36,296 nucleotides of DNA. Origin: HGW-17 sp938004375 (GTDB taxonomy: Bacteria; Myxococcota_A; Polyangia; HGW-17). The stretch lies in assembly GCA_036802685.1 (NCBI GenBank), contig DAIRVS010000034.1, forward strand, positions 1-36,296, in the 5' to 3' direction. Under the pieces are notes generated by a model. It ran no database searches. It was given only the letters and a program-made list of their open reading frames with translations, and had not been told where the DNA came from. The translations under genes were made by a program, and so were the position numbers. Shown here in pieces: positions 23,170 to 29,480 of the stretch (positions are counted from its first letter, which is position 1; the number at the start of each line of letters is the position of its first letter).

Positions 23170-23760
23170 TCACTCGGGGGACACGCACCCGGACAGGTCC
23201 CGGCGGCAGTCGGCCGTGCAACTGAGCGTCCCGGTGACGCCGTCGTTGGGGAGGTGGCGACCGACGAAGTACAGGGCGCAGTCCGCCGGGGCGCCGAGGT
23301 TGGTCCCGTCGCACTCCTCGCCGGGCTCGATCAGGCCGTTGCCGCAGACGGGGGGACAGTCGGCGGGGAAGTACGTCGTCAGGCGCGTCCCCGTGGCCGA
23401 CAGGCAGGGGTAGTAGCCCTCGGGCACGCGGTGGGCGTAGGAGCTCAGCCGCACGGCGAGGGTGAGGTTGGGAGTGAGCCGGCGGCAGTAGGTCTGGGTG
23501 CCGCCCCCGGTGGCTGCCGTGGTCGCGTCGACGCACACGTCCCCGCCCGTGTCCGCGAGACCGGTGAGCGTGTTCATGTGGCCGAAGTAGCAGCCCCGGT
23601 CCCCGGTGATGATGTACTCGCCGCGCACGTGCAAGCAATCCTCCCGGGAACACTGTCCGTCGTCGGCCAGGCGCCCTCCGCAGGGCGTGGGCGCCTCGGT
23701 GGTGCAGGCGAGAGGGAGCAGCACGGCGACTAGGAGCAGGAGCAACGTGGGCGACTTCAT
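23170..23760 (-). CDS. Cys-rich lipoprotein with a CGNGxxEPGEECD motif (paralogue 2)
   Basis: The 196-residue product has a lipoprotein signal (MKSPTLLLLLVAVLLPLAC). About 16 cysteines lie in the mature part. The C-terminal third has PPVCGNGLIEPGEECDG followed by C...C spacing, the myxobacterial Cys-rich (DUF4215-like) repeat. It shares a full-length pattern with its upstream neighbour: the C-R-x-L-x-P-N-L block, then Y....G+..C, YF..DC.P.CG+G, and the closing VTGT..C..C. The two are therefore diverged tandem paralogues. The genes overlap by 4 bases (ATGA). Its role is unknown; surface exposure is likely. Confidence 0.82.
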   Translation of the reverse strand: MKSPTLLLLLVAVLLPLACTTEAPTPCGGRLADDGQCSREDCLHVRGEYIITGDRGCYFGHMNTLTGLADTGGDVCVDATTAATGGGTQTYCRRLTPNLTLAVRLSSYAHRVPEGYYPCLSATGTRLTTYFPADCPPVCGNGLIEPGEECDGTNLGAPADCALYFVGRHLPNDGVTGTLSCTADCRRDLSGCVSPE

Positions 23761-24368
23761 GGCGCCGCCTCGCAGTCGTACAACTGGAGTACGCAGTTCG
23801 CACAGGCCGGCGTGCCGGTCACCCAGTCGCGCTCGAGGTGGTCTCCCGCGTCCTCGCAGGTCTCGAACGGGAGGGGCAGCGACGGCTCGCAGCTCTCACC
23901 CGGGTCGACGATCCCGTCCCCGCAGGTCGGTCGGCAGTCGCCTGAGAAATAGGAATGCTGCGAATCCCACGGGAATATCCAGTCGTATTCGTAGTAGCAG
24001 GACGTCCAGCCTGCTCCCACCCTCGCGTCGTACCGGTAATTGTCGATGACCGCGTGGAGGTTCGGGGCCAGTTGCCGGCACAAATATTGGGTCGGATTGT
24101 AGTTGTCGATGTATTCCGGCGGTTCCACAGCGTCCACGCACGCGCCCAGACCGAGGTCCCGGCCGGGGAACCAGGCGCGGGAGTCCCCGAGCAGGCAGCC
24201 CTGGTCGTCGGTGTACGCGAAAAACGTCGGGAGGAACGCGCACTTCCCGCGGGCGTGGCACGCCTCCTCGGTGATGTCCAAGGCGTAGCAGTTACCGTCC
24301 TCATCCTCGCAGGCGAACGCGAGGACGGCGAGGATCAGCAGGGCGGCGATGGAGGCGCGTCGGTTCAT
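23757..24368 (-). CDS. Cys-rich lipoprotein (paralogue 1)
   Basis: I chose the ATG at 24368 (MNRRASIAALLILAVLAFAC, lipobox AFAC) over an upstream ATG at 24446 that adds a non-signal stretch. The 203-residue product has a Cys-rich N-terminal half (ALDITEEACHARGKCAFLPT, a small C-x-C module), the shared block LCRQLAPNLHAVIDNYRYDA, and a C-terminal RPTCGDGIVDPGESCE motif. It is homologous to the next gene by motif order. A TATACC -10 element lies 6 bases before the ATG and no ribosome site is visible. It is the first gene of a two-gene unit facing away from the restriction-modification island. Confidence 0.8.
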   Translation of the reverse strand: MNRRASIAALLILAVLAFACEDEDGNCYALDITEEACHARGKCAFLPTFFAYTDDQGCLLGDSRAWFPGRDLGLGACVDAVEPPEYIDNYNPTQYLCRQLAPNLHAVIDNYRYDARVGAGWTSCYYEYDWIFPWDSQHSYFSGDCRPTCGDGIVDPGESCEPSLPLPFETCEDAGDHLERDWVTGTPACANCVLQLYDCEAAP

Positions 24369-24374
24369 TTTTCT

Positions 24375-24380
24375 GGTATA
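24375..24380 (-). promoter_or_regulatory. -10 element of the lipoprotein pair, 6 bases from the ATG
   Basis: On the minus strand TATACC is followed by AGAAAA and then the ATG at 24368, placing the expected transcription start on the start codon. No convincing -35 is seen at the right distance. Confidence 0.4.
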
Positions 24381-24502
24381 CACAAATCGCCCAGAGAATT
24401 CACCCTCGAAGAGAACCGCGTAACCAGTTGGCCATCTGCTGGGCAACGTCGGTTAGCAGGACCAGGAAGACAACAGCATGATTAAGAAGACCGAGATCGG
24501 TG

Positions 24503-24531
24503 TTGACAAAATGGTCTACACTTGGTAGATG
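24503..24531 (+). promoter_or_regulatory. Promoter and candidate operator of the methyltransferase gene
   Basis: TTGACA (24503-24508) is followed after 17 bases by the weak -10 TAGATG (24526-24531). Between them TCTAC (24515-24519) and GTAGA (24525-24529) form an inverted repeat with a 5-base centre, suited to binding an XRE dimer. GTCTACA (24514-24520) recurs upstream of the C-type regulator gene at 26883-26889. Confidence 0.5.
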
Positions 24532-25755
24532 GAGGCCATGGGTTTTGGCGTCTACATCAAGAGGCAGCGAGTCAAGAGGCAACTATCCCTGCGATCTGTT
24601 GCAGCATGCGCGGGTGTGGACCCAGCCTACTTGTCCAGAGTTGAAAGAGAAAAGGTTCCTCCGTCCGAGAATTTGGTTTCACAGCTTGCTCCGATCCTCG
24701 GCTGTTCGGTTGATGATCTTTCCTTGATGGCGGGACAGTTGCCTTCCCGTCTACGCTCATCCTTGGACAAGAACACAGCCAGCCCAGCGTATGCAGTGCA
24801 AGAACTTGCTGCAATGTATGTGGCCGAACCCAAGACCGAGTATCAGACGTCCTCTGATTCTCGAAGGGGCGGGGGCCAGCATAGGAGTCCGCCGATGCCT
24901 CACGCAAACCTCAGGTCAGTAGCCACACTCCCCCTCTTTCCGGATGAGAAACTGCTTCAGGGTGGCCAGGCAGATGATGACACCACTGAAGAGGCAGATG
25001 ACAACGAAGATGGGTTGACCACGTCCAAGCGCAAGTCACCGGCGGGCATTGCCACAAGTGACGTCGTCGTGACTGCGCATGTATCTGGCAACGAGGACGT
25101 CTTCCCCAAGATCCTTGACCTTCACGTTCCTGCTGGTTCTATTGTTGCCGACGTCACCTGGGGGAAAGGCGTGTTTTGGAAGCAGGTGCCCGAAGATAGA
25201 TACGTGGTTCATGCTTCTGACCTGCAGACCGGCGTTGATTGTCGAGCATTGCCATATGCAGATGCTTCCCACGACTGTATCGTCCTCGATCCTCCATACA
25301 TGGAAGGTTTGTTCCGCCGATCGAAGTCTCATCTCGCTGGCGCAGGAAGTCACGCGGCGTTCCGCGAACACTATTCGAATGGTATGGAGACTGATCAAGG
25401 CCCCAAGTACCATGCCGCCGTCACTGATCTGTACTTCCGCGCAGGGCGCGAAGCGTATCGCGTTCTCAGAAGTCGAGGTATTCTCATTGTCAAATGCCAG
25501 GACGAGGTAAGCGCAAATCAACAGCGACTTACCCATGTCGAGATCATTAACGAATACGAGAAGCTCGGGTTCTATACCAAGGACCTATTCGTGGTAGTTC
25601 GGACTAATAGGCCTGGCATGAGTCGCGTTATCAAACAGGAACACGCGCGCAAGAACCATTCCTACTTCATCGTTTTTGTCAAACTTGCACCTGGGCAGTC
25701 GCGCCGAGCTGCATACAAACCACAGAAGAGGAACAACTGCAGCCAAACGCAGTGA
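24529..25755 (+). CDS. XRE domain fused to a DNA methyltransferase (type II modification enzyme)
   Basis: The 408-residue product (405 if the in-frame ATG at 24538 is used) has an XRE helix-turn-helix domain at about 8-65 (VYIKRQRVKRQLSLRSVAAC then VDPAYLSRVEREKVPP). An acidic, low-complexity linker spans about 75-175 (DDDTTEEADDNEDG). The methyltransferase domain spans about 180-395, with a SAM motif I-like DVTWGKG (208-214) before the catalytic motif DPPY (254-257), as in N6-adenine or N4-cytosine enzymes. It protects host DNA from the endonuclease encoded convergently 68 bases away. The N-terminal domain probably binds its own promoter, as several regulatory methyltransferases do; this is inference. 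Codon use is much less G/C biased than the flanks, so the unit was probably acquired. Confidence 0.85.
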   Translation: MEAMGFGVYIKRQRVKRQLSLRSVAACAGVDPAYLSRVEREKVPPSENLVSQLAPILGCSVDDLSLMAGQLPSRLRSSLDKNTASPAYAVQELAAMYVAEPKTEYQTSSDSRRGGGQHRSPPMPHANLRSVATLPLFPDEKLLQGGQADDDTTEEADDNEDGLTTSKRKSPAGIATSDVVVTAHVSGNEDVFPKILDLHVPAGSIVADVTWGKGVFWKQVPEDRYVVHASDLQTGVDCRALPYADASHDCIVLDPPYMEGLFRRSKSHLAGAGSHAAFREHYSNGMETDQGPKYHAAVTDLYFRAGREAYRVLRSRGILIVKCQDEVSANQQRLTHVEIINEYEKLGFYTKDLFVVVRTNRPGMSRVIKQEHARKNHSYFIVFVKLAPGQSRRAAYKPQKRNNCSQTQ

Positions 25756-25823
25756 TCGGAGTGGAGCAGGTCTTCACGGGAGAAGACCGAGAGCCCTATT
25801 AGACAGGCGAGTGTTGATGCCCG

Positions 25824-26477
25824 TTAAGATCTTTTCCGTCGCGTTCGAATAATCTCATCCAAGACAGACTTCAAGTTGTCACGAAATGGGGCGGACAACG
25901 GCAGCTCGATGGACATCGAAGAGGCAAGAAGATGTTTTCTGTCCACGTCTGGATACTGCGTAGAAGCACGAGGTAGGTCGCTTTGCTTTGCGAATGCGAA
26001 TCTCCATTGGCGGCCAAAATCGTACAGATTCACGGCCAAGACGTCCCATCCCCCAGCAACGATGCAGTTCGTTGTGACAGTATGTCCATTGGGCAACTCA
26101 ACCGCCCGTGCATCACTCGCATTGCATTGGAATGTGCCCTGCCAGCGATCGTTGTCGTTCCGAACAACCTTCGGTCCGTCCAAAGATTTCACTTCAAGCC
26201 GAAGCACCTCGCCTCGGTAGCTAAACACAAAATCGCCCTTCTCTTTCTTGTCGTAGCCGCTTGGTCGCGATATGTCCGATATCTCTGGAATGTTCAGGCA
26301 AAGTTGACGGCATTTGTACTCAGCGTGGAAGCCCGAGACAGGCGAATAGACATGAGGGTTCTCCGCAATCAAGGTTTCTAAGTCCTCCTTGGTCAAACCC
26401 CAACTGCGAATGGTCTCCAGCCGTTCCTGTATCGCGGCTTGAATTTCTTCTGCTGATCGCGGCGCGTTGCGTGGCAT
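25824..26477 (-). CDS. Type II restriction endonuclease, PD-(D/E)XK fold
   Basis: Translation from the ATG at 26477 is favoured in the present sequence by GAGGAA 7 bases upstream, giving 217 residues. The catalytic motif is visible: GDFVFSYRG (D82), then LRLEVKS (E95, K97), the D-(x)n-E-x-K of PD-(D/E)XK nucleases. The helical N-terminus (EEIQAAIQERLETIRSWGLT) and the C-terminal helix (FRDNLKSVLDEIIRTRRKRS) are typical of small type II enzymes. The recognition site cannot be predicted. It is convergent with the methyltransferase gene and lies downstream of the XRE regulator on the same strand, the usual C-then-R order. A 10-bp tandem duplication upstream breaks its frame from an ATG overlapping the regulator's stop. 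Confidence 0.83.
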   Translation of the reverse strand: MPRNAPRSAEEIQAAIQERLETIRSWGLTKEDLETLIAENPHVYSPVSGFHAEYKCRQLCLNIPEISDISRPSGYDKKEKGDFVFSYRGEVLRLEVKSLDGPKVVRNDNDRWQGTFQCNASDARAVELPNGHTVTTNCIVAGGWDVLAVNLYDFGRQWRFAFAKQSDLPRASTQYPDVDRKHLLASSMSIELPLSAPFRDNLKSVLDEIIRTRRKRS

Positions 26478-26622
26478 TGGTCTCTTCCTCGTTTCTGTAC
26501 GTTTCTGTACGGTCCTTCGCGGAGGCATTCTTGGTCTTCGATGTCTTGCGCCGAGGTCGAACGTCTGAATGAGCTTGACGTGCCAATCCGCGACTGGATT
26601 TCGTGGGCCTCGACGTTTTCAT
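26478..26622 (-). pseudogene. Out-of-frame 5' extension of the restriction gene
   Basis: An ATG at 26622 overlaps the regulator's stop codon (ATGA). It opens a frame encoding MKTSRPTKSSRGLARQAHSD and further Lys/Arg-rich sequence to AKDRTET. It then meets two tandem copies of a 10-mer. With both copies the frame leaves the endonuclease frame. With one copy it would read on as RTETRKRPMPRNAPRSAEEI, joining the endonuclease exactly. The segment is either a real N-terminal tail cut off by the duplication, or a leader. The ATGA coupling supports the former. Confidence 0.5.
26491..26510. repeat. 10-bp tandem duplication in the restriction gene 5' region
   Basis: GTTTCTGTAC occurs twice in direct tandem (minus strand GTACAGAAAC twice). 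Ten is not a multiple of three, so gain or loss of one copy shifts the reading frame of the upstream extension relative to the endonuclease. Confidence 0.95.
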
Positions 26623-26852
26623 CTCTTCGGCTTTTCCGATTCGGTACCGAAGAGCACCGAGACCTCCACCCCAAGGGCGCGAGCGATCTGCAGGACGTTA
26701 AGGAGGCCAAGGTTCCGCTCACCGCGCTCGACCCCGCCGAGGTACGTGCGGTGCAACCCTGCGCGGTCAGCGAGTTCCTCCTGCGAGATGCCGAGGCGTT
26801 CGCGCTCTTCGCGAACACGGGCACCGAATCGCTTGAGATCCTTGTCGACCAT
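26619..26852 (-). CDS. XRE-family regulator, likely controller (C) protein of the restriction-modification system
   Basis: The 77-residue protein is essentially one XRE helix-turn-helix domain: FGARVREERERLGISQEELA, then DRAGLHRTYLGGVERGERN, then a helix ending LGVEVSVLF. Size and sequence (especially HRTYLGGVERGERN) match C proteins, dimeric regulators that delay endonuclease expression until the methyltransferase has acted. It is encoded just upstream of the endonuclease on the same strand. Its promoter region includes GTCTACA (26883-26889), also found before the methyltransferase gene. Because the methyltransferase has its own XRE domain, this system has two potential regulators. Confidence 0.82.
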   Translation of the reverse strand: MVDKDLKRFGARVREERERLGISQEELADRAGLHRTYLGGVERGERNLGLLNVLQIARALGVEVSVLFGTESEKPKR

Positions 26853-27372
26853 GCTGGCATTCTCCGGAGATGATGACTATCCGTCTACAGCCGATGAGTA
26901 GCACCTGCAGTGCATCACCCGGCAGTGAGGACGAGTTGGTGCCTCAGTCTGGTGGTCAAGCACGGGCGGCGCCGATCTGCTGGCTGCGAACCTTGCTGTG
27001 GTCGCAGGCGGCGCACCGGAGACCTACCCCGGATGCACCCTCCCGGTCAACAGCCAGAGATTGATTTCTGTTAAACGCCATCTTCCGGCCGTTAACCGTT
27101 CTCTGGGCACTCTCTCCACGGAGAGCGCAGAGACAGGGCAGAATGGTTCCAGTCGTCCCGCAGGAACAACAGATCGCGGGCTGGTTAGTAGGCTCTCAGA
27201 GAGAGCGAGTCGACCGGCAACTTCCGTTTTCTTCTTGCGGGACTGGCGCTTGGGAGGATGACGAAGGGCAATTAAACAAAAGGTCCAAGTTGCGGTGGGC
27301 CTCATTTTTTGGCTCTAGGTCCCGGGTGCGAATCCCCGATCCCTCGTTCAACCGCCTGTTCTGTCTTCTCTT
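26853..27372. other. Non-coding flank of the restriction-modification island
   Basis: About 520 bp without a convincing gene. It contains the C-gene promoter region at its left end, a small CTCTC/GAGAG hairpin near 27112-27125, an AT-rich stretch near 27265-27285, and a tRNA 3'-half-like segment at 27297-27346. Base composition is intermediate between the island and the flanks. I see no integrase, transposase or terminal repeats. Confidence 0.6.
27297..27346 (+). other. tRNA 3'-half-like fragment (possible old attachment site)
   Basis: An anticodon-stem-like pairing, GGGCC with GGCTC, is followed by a short variable stretch. A T-arm-like hairpin comes next (CCGGG / TGCGAAT loop / CCCCG, 4 of 5 pairs), then ATCCCTC G in the place of acceptor strand and discriminator. 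The matching 5' half (expected GAGGGAT) is absent at the right distance, and the anticodon loop is too long. This is a degenerate 3' half, as left by integration into tRNA genes, or a coincidence. Confidence 0.3.
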
Positions 27373-27583
27373 GGTCGAAATCGAAATCGGGACCGGGACC
27401 CTCTTCACCTTGTGGGATCATTCCGGCCACTTCGTGGCCTGAAGCGGGACGCCCTTTTGCGGGCGTCCCTGGAGCCCATCGAGATCGGGACCCTCGTCAC
27501 AGCGTGGGATCATTCCGGCGACTTTGTCACCTCAAACGGGACGCCCTTTAGCGGGCGTCCCTCTGGGTTATTACGGGCGTCCC
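27373..27583 (-). repeat. Dispersed double-hairpin plus hexamer element, tandem copies 1 and 2
   Basis: On the plus strand GGTCGAAATCGAAATCG (27373-27389) leads into two direct copies with a 92-base period (GGGACCCTC at 27395 and 27487). Each has hairpin 2 (27425-27439; 27517-27531) and hairpin 1 (27446-27469; 27538-27561). An extra CGGGCGTCCC arm (27574-27583) abuts the peroxiredoxin stop codon. Read in the peroxiredoxin sense, the order is the same as in the copy at 22167: arm, hairpin 1, hairpin 2, then CGATTT repeats ending TTCGACC. Confidence 0.9.
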
Positions 27584-28294
27584 TTACTTCTTCAGGATCT
27601 TCTCGAAGACCTGCTCCTTGGAGATCTTCCTCACGCAGAAGAACCAGTCGTAGCACTTCATGTCCTCCTTGCCGTCCATGCGGTCCTTGGCGGTGCCGCA
27701 GGAGCCGGCGGGGGGCACGATGACGTCGTCGCCCGGGCGCCAGTCGGCGGGGGTGGCGATGGAGAACGCGTCGGCGGTCTGCAGGGCCTGCAGCACGCGC
27801 AACAGTTCGTCAAAGTTGCGGCCCATGCTCAGCGGATAGTAGATGATGGTGCGGATCACGCCCCTGGGGTCGATCACGAACACCGCGCGCACGGCCTTGG
27901 TGTTGCTCTCGCCGGGCTGGATCATGCCGTAGGCCTTGGCCACCTCCATGGTGATGTCCTCGATCAGGGGGAACTTCACCTCGATGTTCTTCATGTCGCG
28001 GTATTCGATCTTTTCCTTGATGGTGCGCAGCCAGGCGATGTGGCTGTACAGGCCGTCCACCGACAGGCCCACGAGCTTGCAGTTGAGCTTCTCGAACTCG
28101 GGCTCGAGCTTGGCGAAGGTCATGAACTCGGAGGTGCACACGGGGGTGAAATCCGCCGGGTGCGAGAACAGGATGACCCAGGAGCCGGCGTACTGGTTGG
28201 GGAAGTGGATCGGTCCCTGGGTGGTGACGGCCTTGAACTCGGGGGCGGCGTCGCCGATGCGGGGCATGGGGATGAAGTTGGCGTTGTTTTCCAT
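27584..28294 (-). CDS. Prx6/archaeal-type peroxiredoxin
   Basis: The 236-residue protein has the peroxidatic motif HPADFTPVCTSEF (C53, with T50 and P51 as expected) and the usual Arg in the AVRAVFVIDPRG region. The long C-terminal domain holds C199, C214 and C220 (SCGTAKDRM and MKCYDWFFC). This three-Cys C-terminus matches the archaeal Prx6-group thioredoxin peroxidases, where a C-terminal Cys resolves the sulfenic acid. It reduces H2O2 and organic peroxides in the cytoplasm; there is no signal peptide. GGAGAA precedes the ATG by 8 bases, and a promoter lies at 28343-28370. Its stop codon is immediately followed by the double-hairpin element. Confidence 0.93.
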   Translation of the reverse strand: MENNANFIPMPRIGDAAPEFKAVTTQGPIHFPNQYAGSWVILFSHPADFTPVCTSEFMTFAKLEPEFEKLNCKLVGLSVDGLYSHIAWLRTIKEKIEYRDMKNIEVKFPLIEDITMEVAKAYGMIQPGESNTKAVRAVFVIDPRGVIRTIIYYPLSMGRNFDELLRVLQALQTADAFSIATPADWRPGDDVIVPPAGSCGTAKDRMDGKEDMKCYDWFFCVRKISKEQVFEKILKK

Positions 28295-28342
28295 GTCTTC
28301 TTTTCTCCTTTGGTTGTGAGTCGAACCAGCGTCGACGCAGCC

Positions 28343-28370
28343 ATCTTAACCCCGGTCGCGGCCGCGTCAA
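28343..28370 (-). promoter_or_regulatory. Promoter of the peroxiredoxin gene
   Basis: Minus-strand TTGACG (28365-28370), a 16-base spacer and TAAGAT (28343-28348). The predicted start near 28336 gives a leader of about 42 bases with a good Shine-Dalgarno site, unlike the leaderless-looking genes elsewhere in the window. Confidence 0.6.
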
Positions 28371-28385
28371 GCCCCCTGGAAGGAA

Positions 28386-28408
28386 AATCAGAAGTTTTTT
28401 TCCTGATT
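28386..28408 (-). terminator. Intrinsic-type terminator of the lipoprotein gene
   Basis: Immediately after the TAG at 28409 the minus strand has AATCAG, an 11-base A-rich loop, CTGATT and then TTCC. The stem is only 6 bp and the T-run short, but the position directly after the stop codon supports the call. Confidence 0.5.
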
Positions 28409-29266
28409 CTATTTGACGCCGGAATTCCCATGATAATACTGGGATTTCATCGCCGCGGAAAATTCGGGCTCCCGGATCACGGCGTCGAACAGGACCCTGC
28501 CGGTTTCAACCTCGACGACCCGGATCCGCCGGGAGAAAAGCGCGGTGGCGGGCAGGACGAACACCCGGGCGTCGACGTCCGAGTCCTCCTCGAGCACGGA
28601 GAACCAACCCTCCCGAAAACCGATCAGGCCTTGCACGAAGTCGGGGAACGGAGCCACTGAGGGGATGATCGCCAGTCGGCGCACTCCGGCCGCGCGCAGG
28701 GCCTTGAAGAGGGTGAACGAGGAGTCGTCCTCGAAGGTGAACCGCAGGGCCTGTAGGTGTTTCTGGGCTGTCTCACGGGTCGGATGCCCCGGCAATCGGA
28801 GCCGGATCGTCCGACCGGGGTGTTCCGGGTGGGTGAACGTCAGGGTGATCGGGACGGGGGCGGCCTGCCGTTTCCACCGGCTCCGCGAGCGCTGATGGTC
28901 GATCAATGCCGGGAACCCGGCCACGGCCCCGCTAGCGATCAGCGTGACCAACCCCAGTGGCGGGTCGAAGACCGTCAGGATGAGCCCCACGGTGCCACCG
29001 CCGACACCCCCGCCCAGAGGCGCCCAATGGGACGAGAAGGGGGCATTGTCAGGCGTGCGCTCGAACCGGACGAGCTGGTCGTGGGTGATCACGTCGCATC
29101 CATCGCCCCGGAACATGCGCCCATCGAGAATGACCGCACCGCCGGGTGGAACCGTCTGCACGGTGAACGCCACGTGGCGCCTGGCGGTGTACGACGAGCA
29201 GGCGCCCAGCACCAACAGGCCCGCTGCCAGAACAGTTCCGAGCAGGGTTGATGAGGGGTTTCGCAT
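28409..29266 (-). CDS. Lipoprotein of unknown function
   Basis: The 285-residue product has a clear lipoprotein signal (LAAGLLVLGACSSY). The N-terminal mature part begins with a PEGA-like strand set (VAFTVQTVPPGGAVILDGRM, with GDGCDVITHDQL). A glycine-rich hydrophobic stretch follows (LGGGVGGGTVGLILTVF, then GLVTLIASGAVAGFPALI) that could span or dip into a membrane. The C-terminal half is an alpha/beta domain (RRLAIIPSVAPFPDFVQGLI, RVFVLPATALFSRRIRVVEV, GRVLFDAVI) reminiscent of the nucleotide-free domain in outer-membrane lipoproteins of the CsgG/LpoB kind. That resemblance is weak. It ends at a short terminator and stands as a single gene. Confidence 0.75.
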   Translation of the reverse strand: MRNPSSTLLGTVLAAGLLVLGACSSYTARRHVAFTVQTVPPGGAVILDGRMFRGDGCDVITHDQLVRFERTPDNAPFSSHWAPLGGGVGGGTVGLILTVFDPPLGLVTLIASGAVAGFPALIDHQRSRSRWKRQAAPVPITLTFTHPEHPGRTIRLRLPGHPTRETAQKHLQALRFTFEDDSSFTLFKALRAAGVRRLAIIPSVAPFPDFVQGLIGFREGWFSVLEEDSDVDARVFVLPATALFSRRIRVVEVETGRVLFDAVIREPEFSAAMKSQYYHGNSGVK

Positions 29267-29383
29267 GTCGGTGTCGCTCCGTGATTGATCCTGTCTCCGT
29301 TAGCACGGTCAAGCACCCTGTCGAGCCACCGTCGGACGATTTTTACCCCCCACCCGCCCAATTTGTGACATGGATCTCGCACG

Positions 29384-29431
29384 TCCCAATCCAAATCGAA
29401 ATCGAAATCCAAATCGAAATCGAAATTGGGA
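29384..29431. repeat. Hexamer array bracketed by a 7-bp inverted repeat
   Basis: TCCCAAT (29384-29390) and ATTGGGA (29425-29431) flank interrupted AAATCG/AAATCC repeats (29391-29424). The array lies about 50 bases after the stop codon of the helicase gene and, in that gene's sense, reads CGATTT. Confidence 0.92.
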
Positions 29432-29480
29432 TCCTTCTCCCCTTTCTATGCTGGCATCCTCGGAACACCCCTTCCGCCGG

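Noticed and set aside
27297..27346. A complete tRNA gene
   Set aside because: No 5' acceptor or D-arm at the right distance, an oversized anticodon loop and a T-stem mismatch. Kept only as a possible 3'-half fragment.
24369..27583. Prophage or transposon carrying the restriction-modification genes
   Set aside because: No integrase, transposase, terminal inverted repeats or phage structural genes are visible, only composition and the tRNA-like scar.
29389..29427. CRISPR-like look of the spaced hexamer repeats
   Set aside because: Units are 6 bp without spacers, and there are no cas genes in the window.
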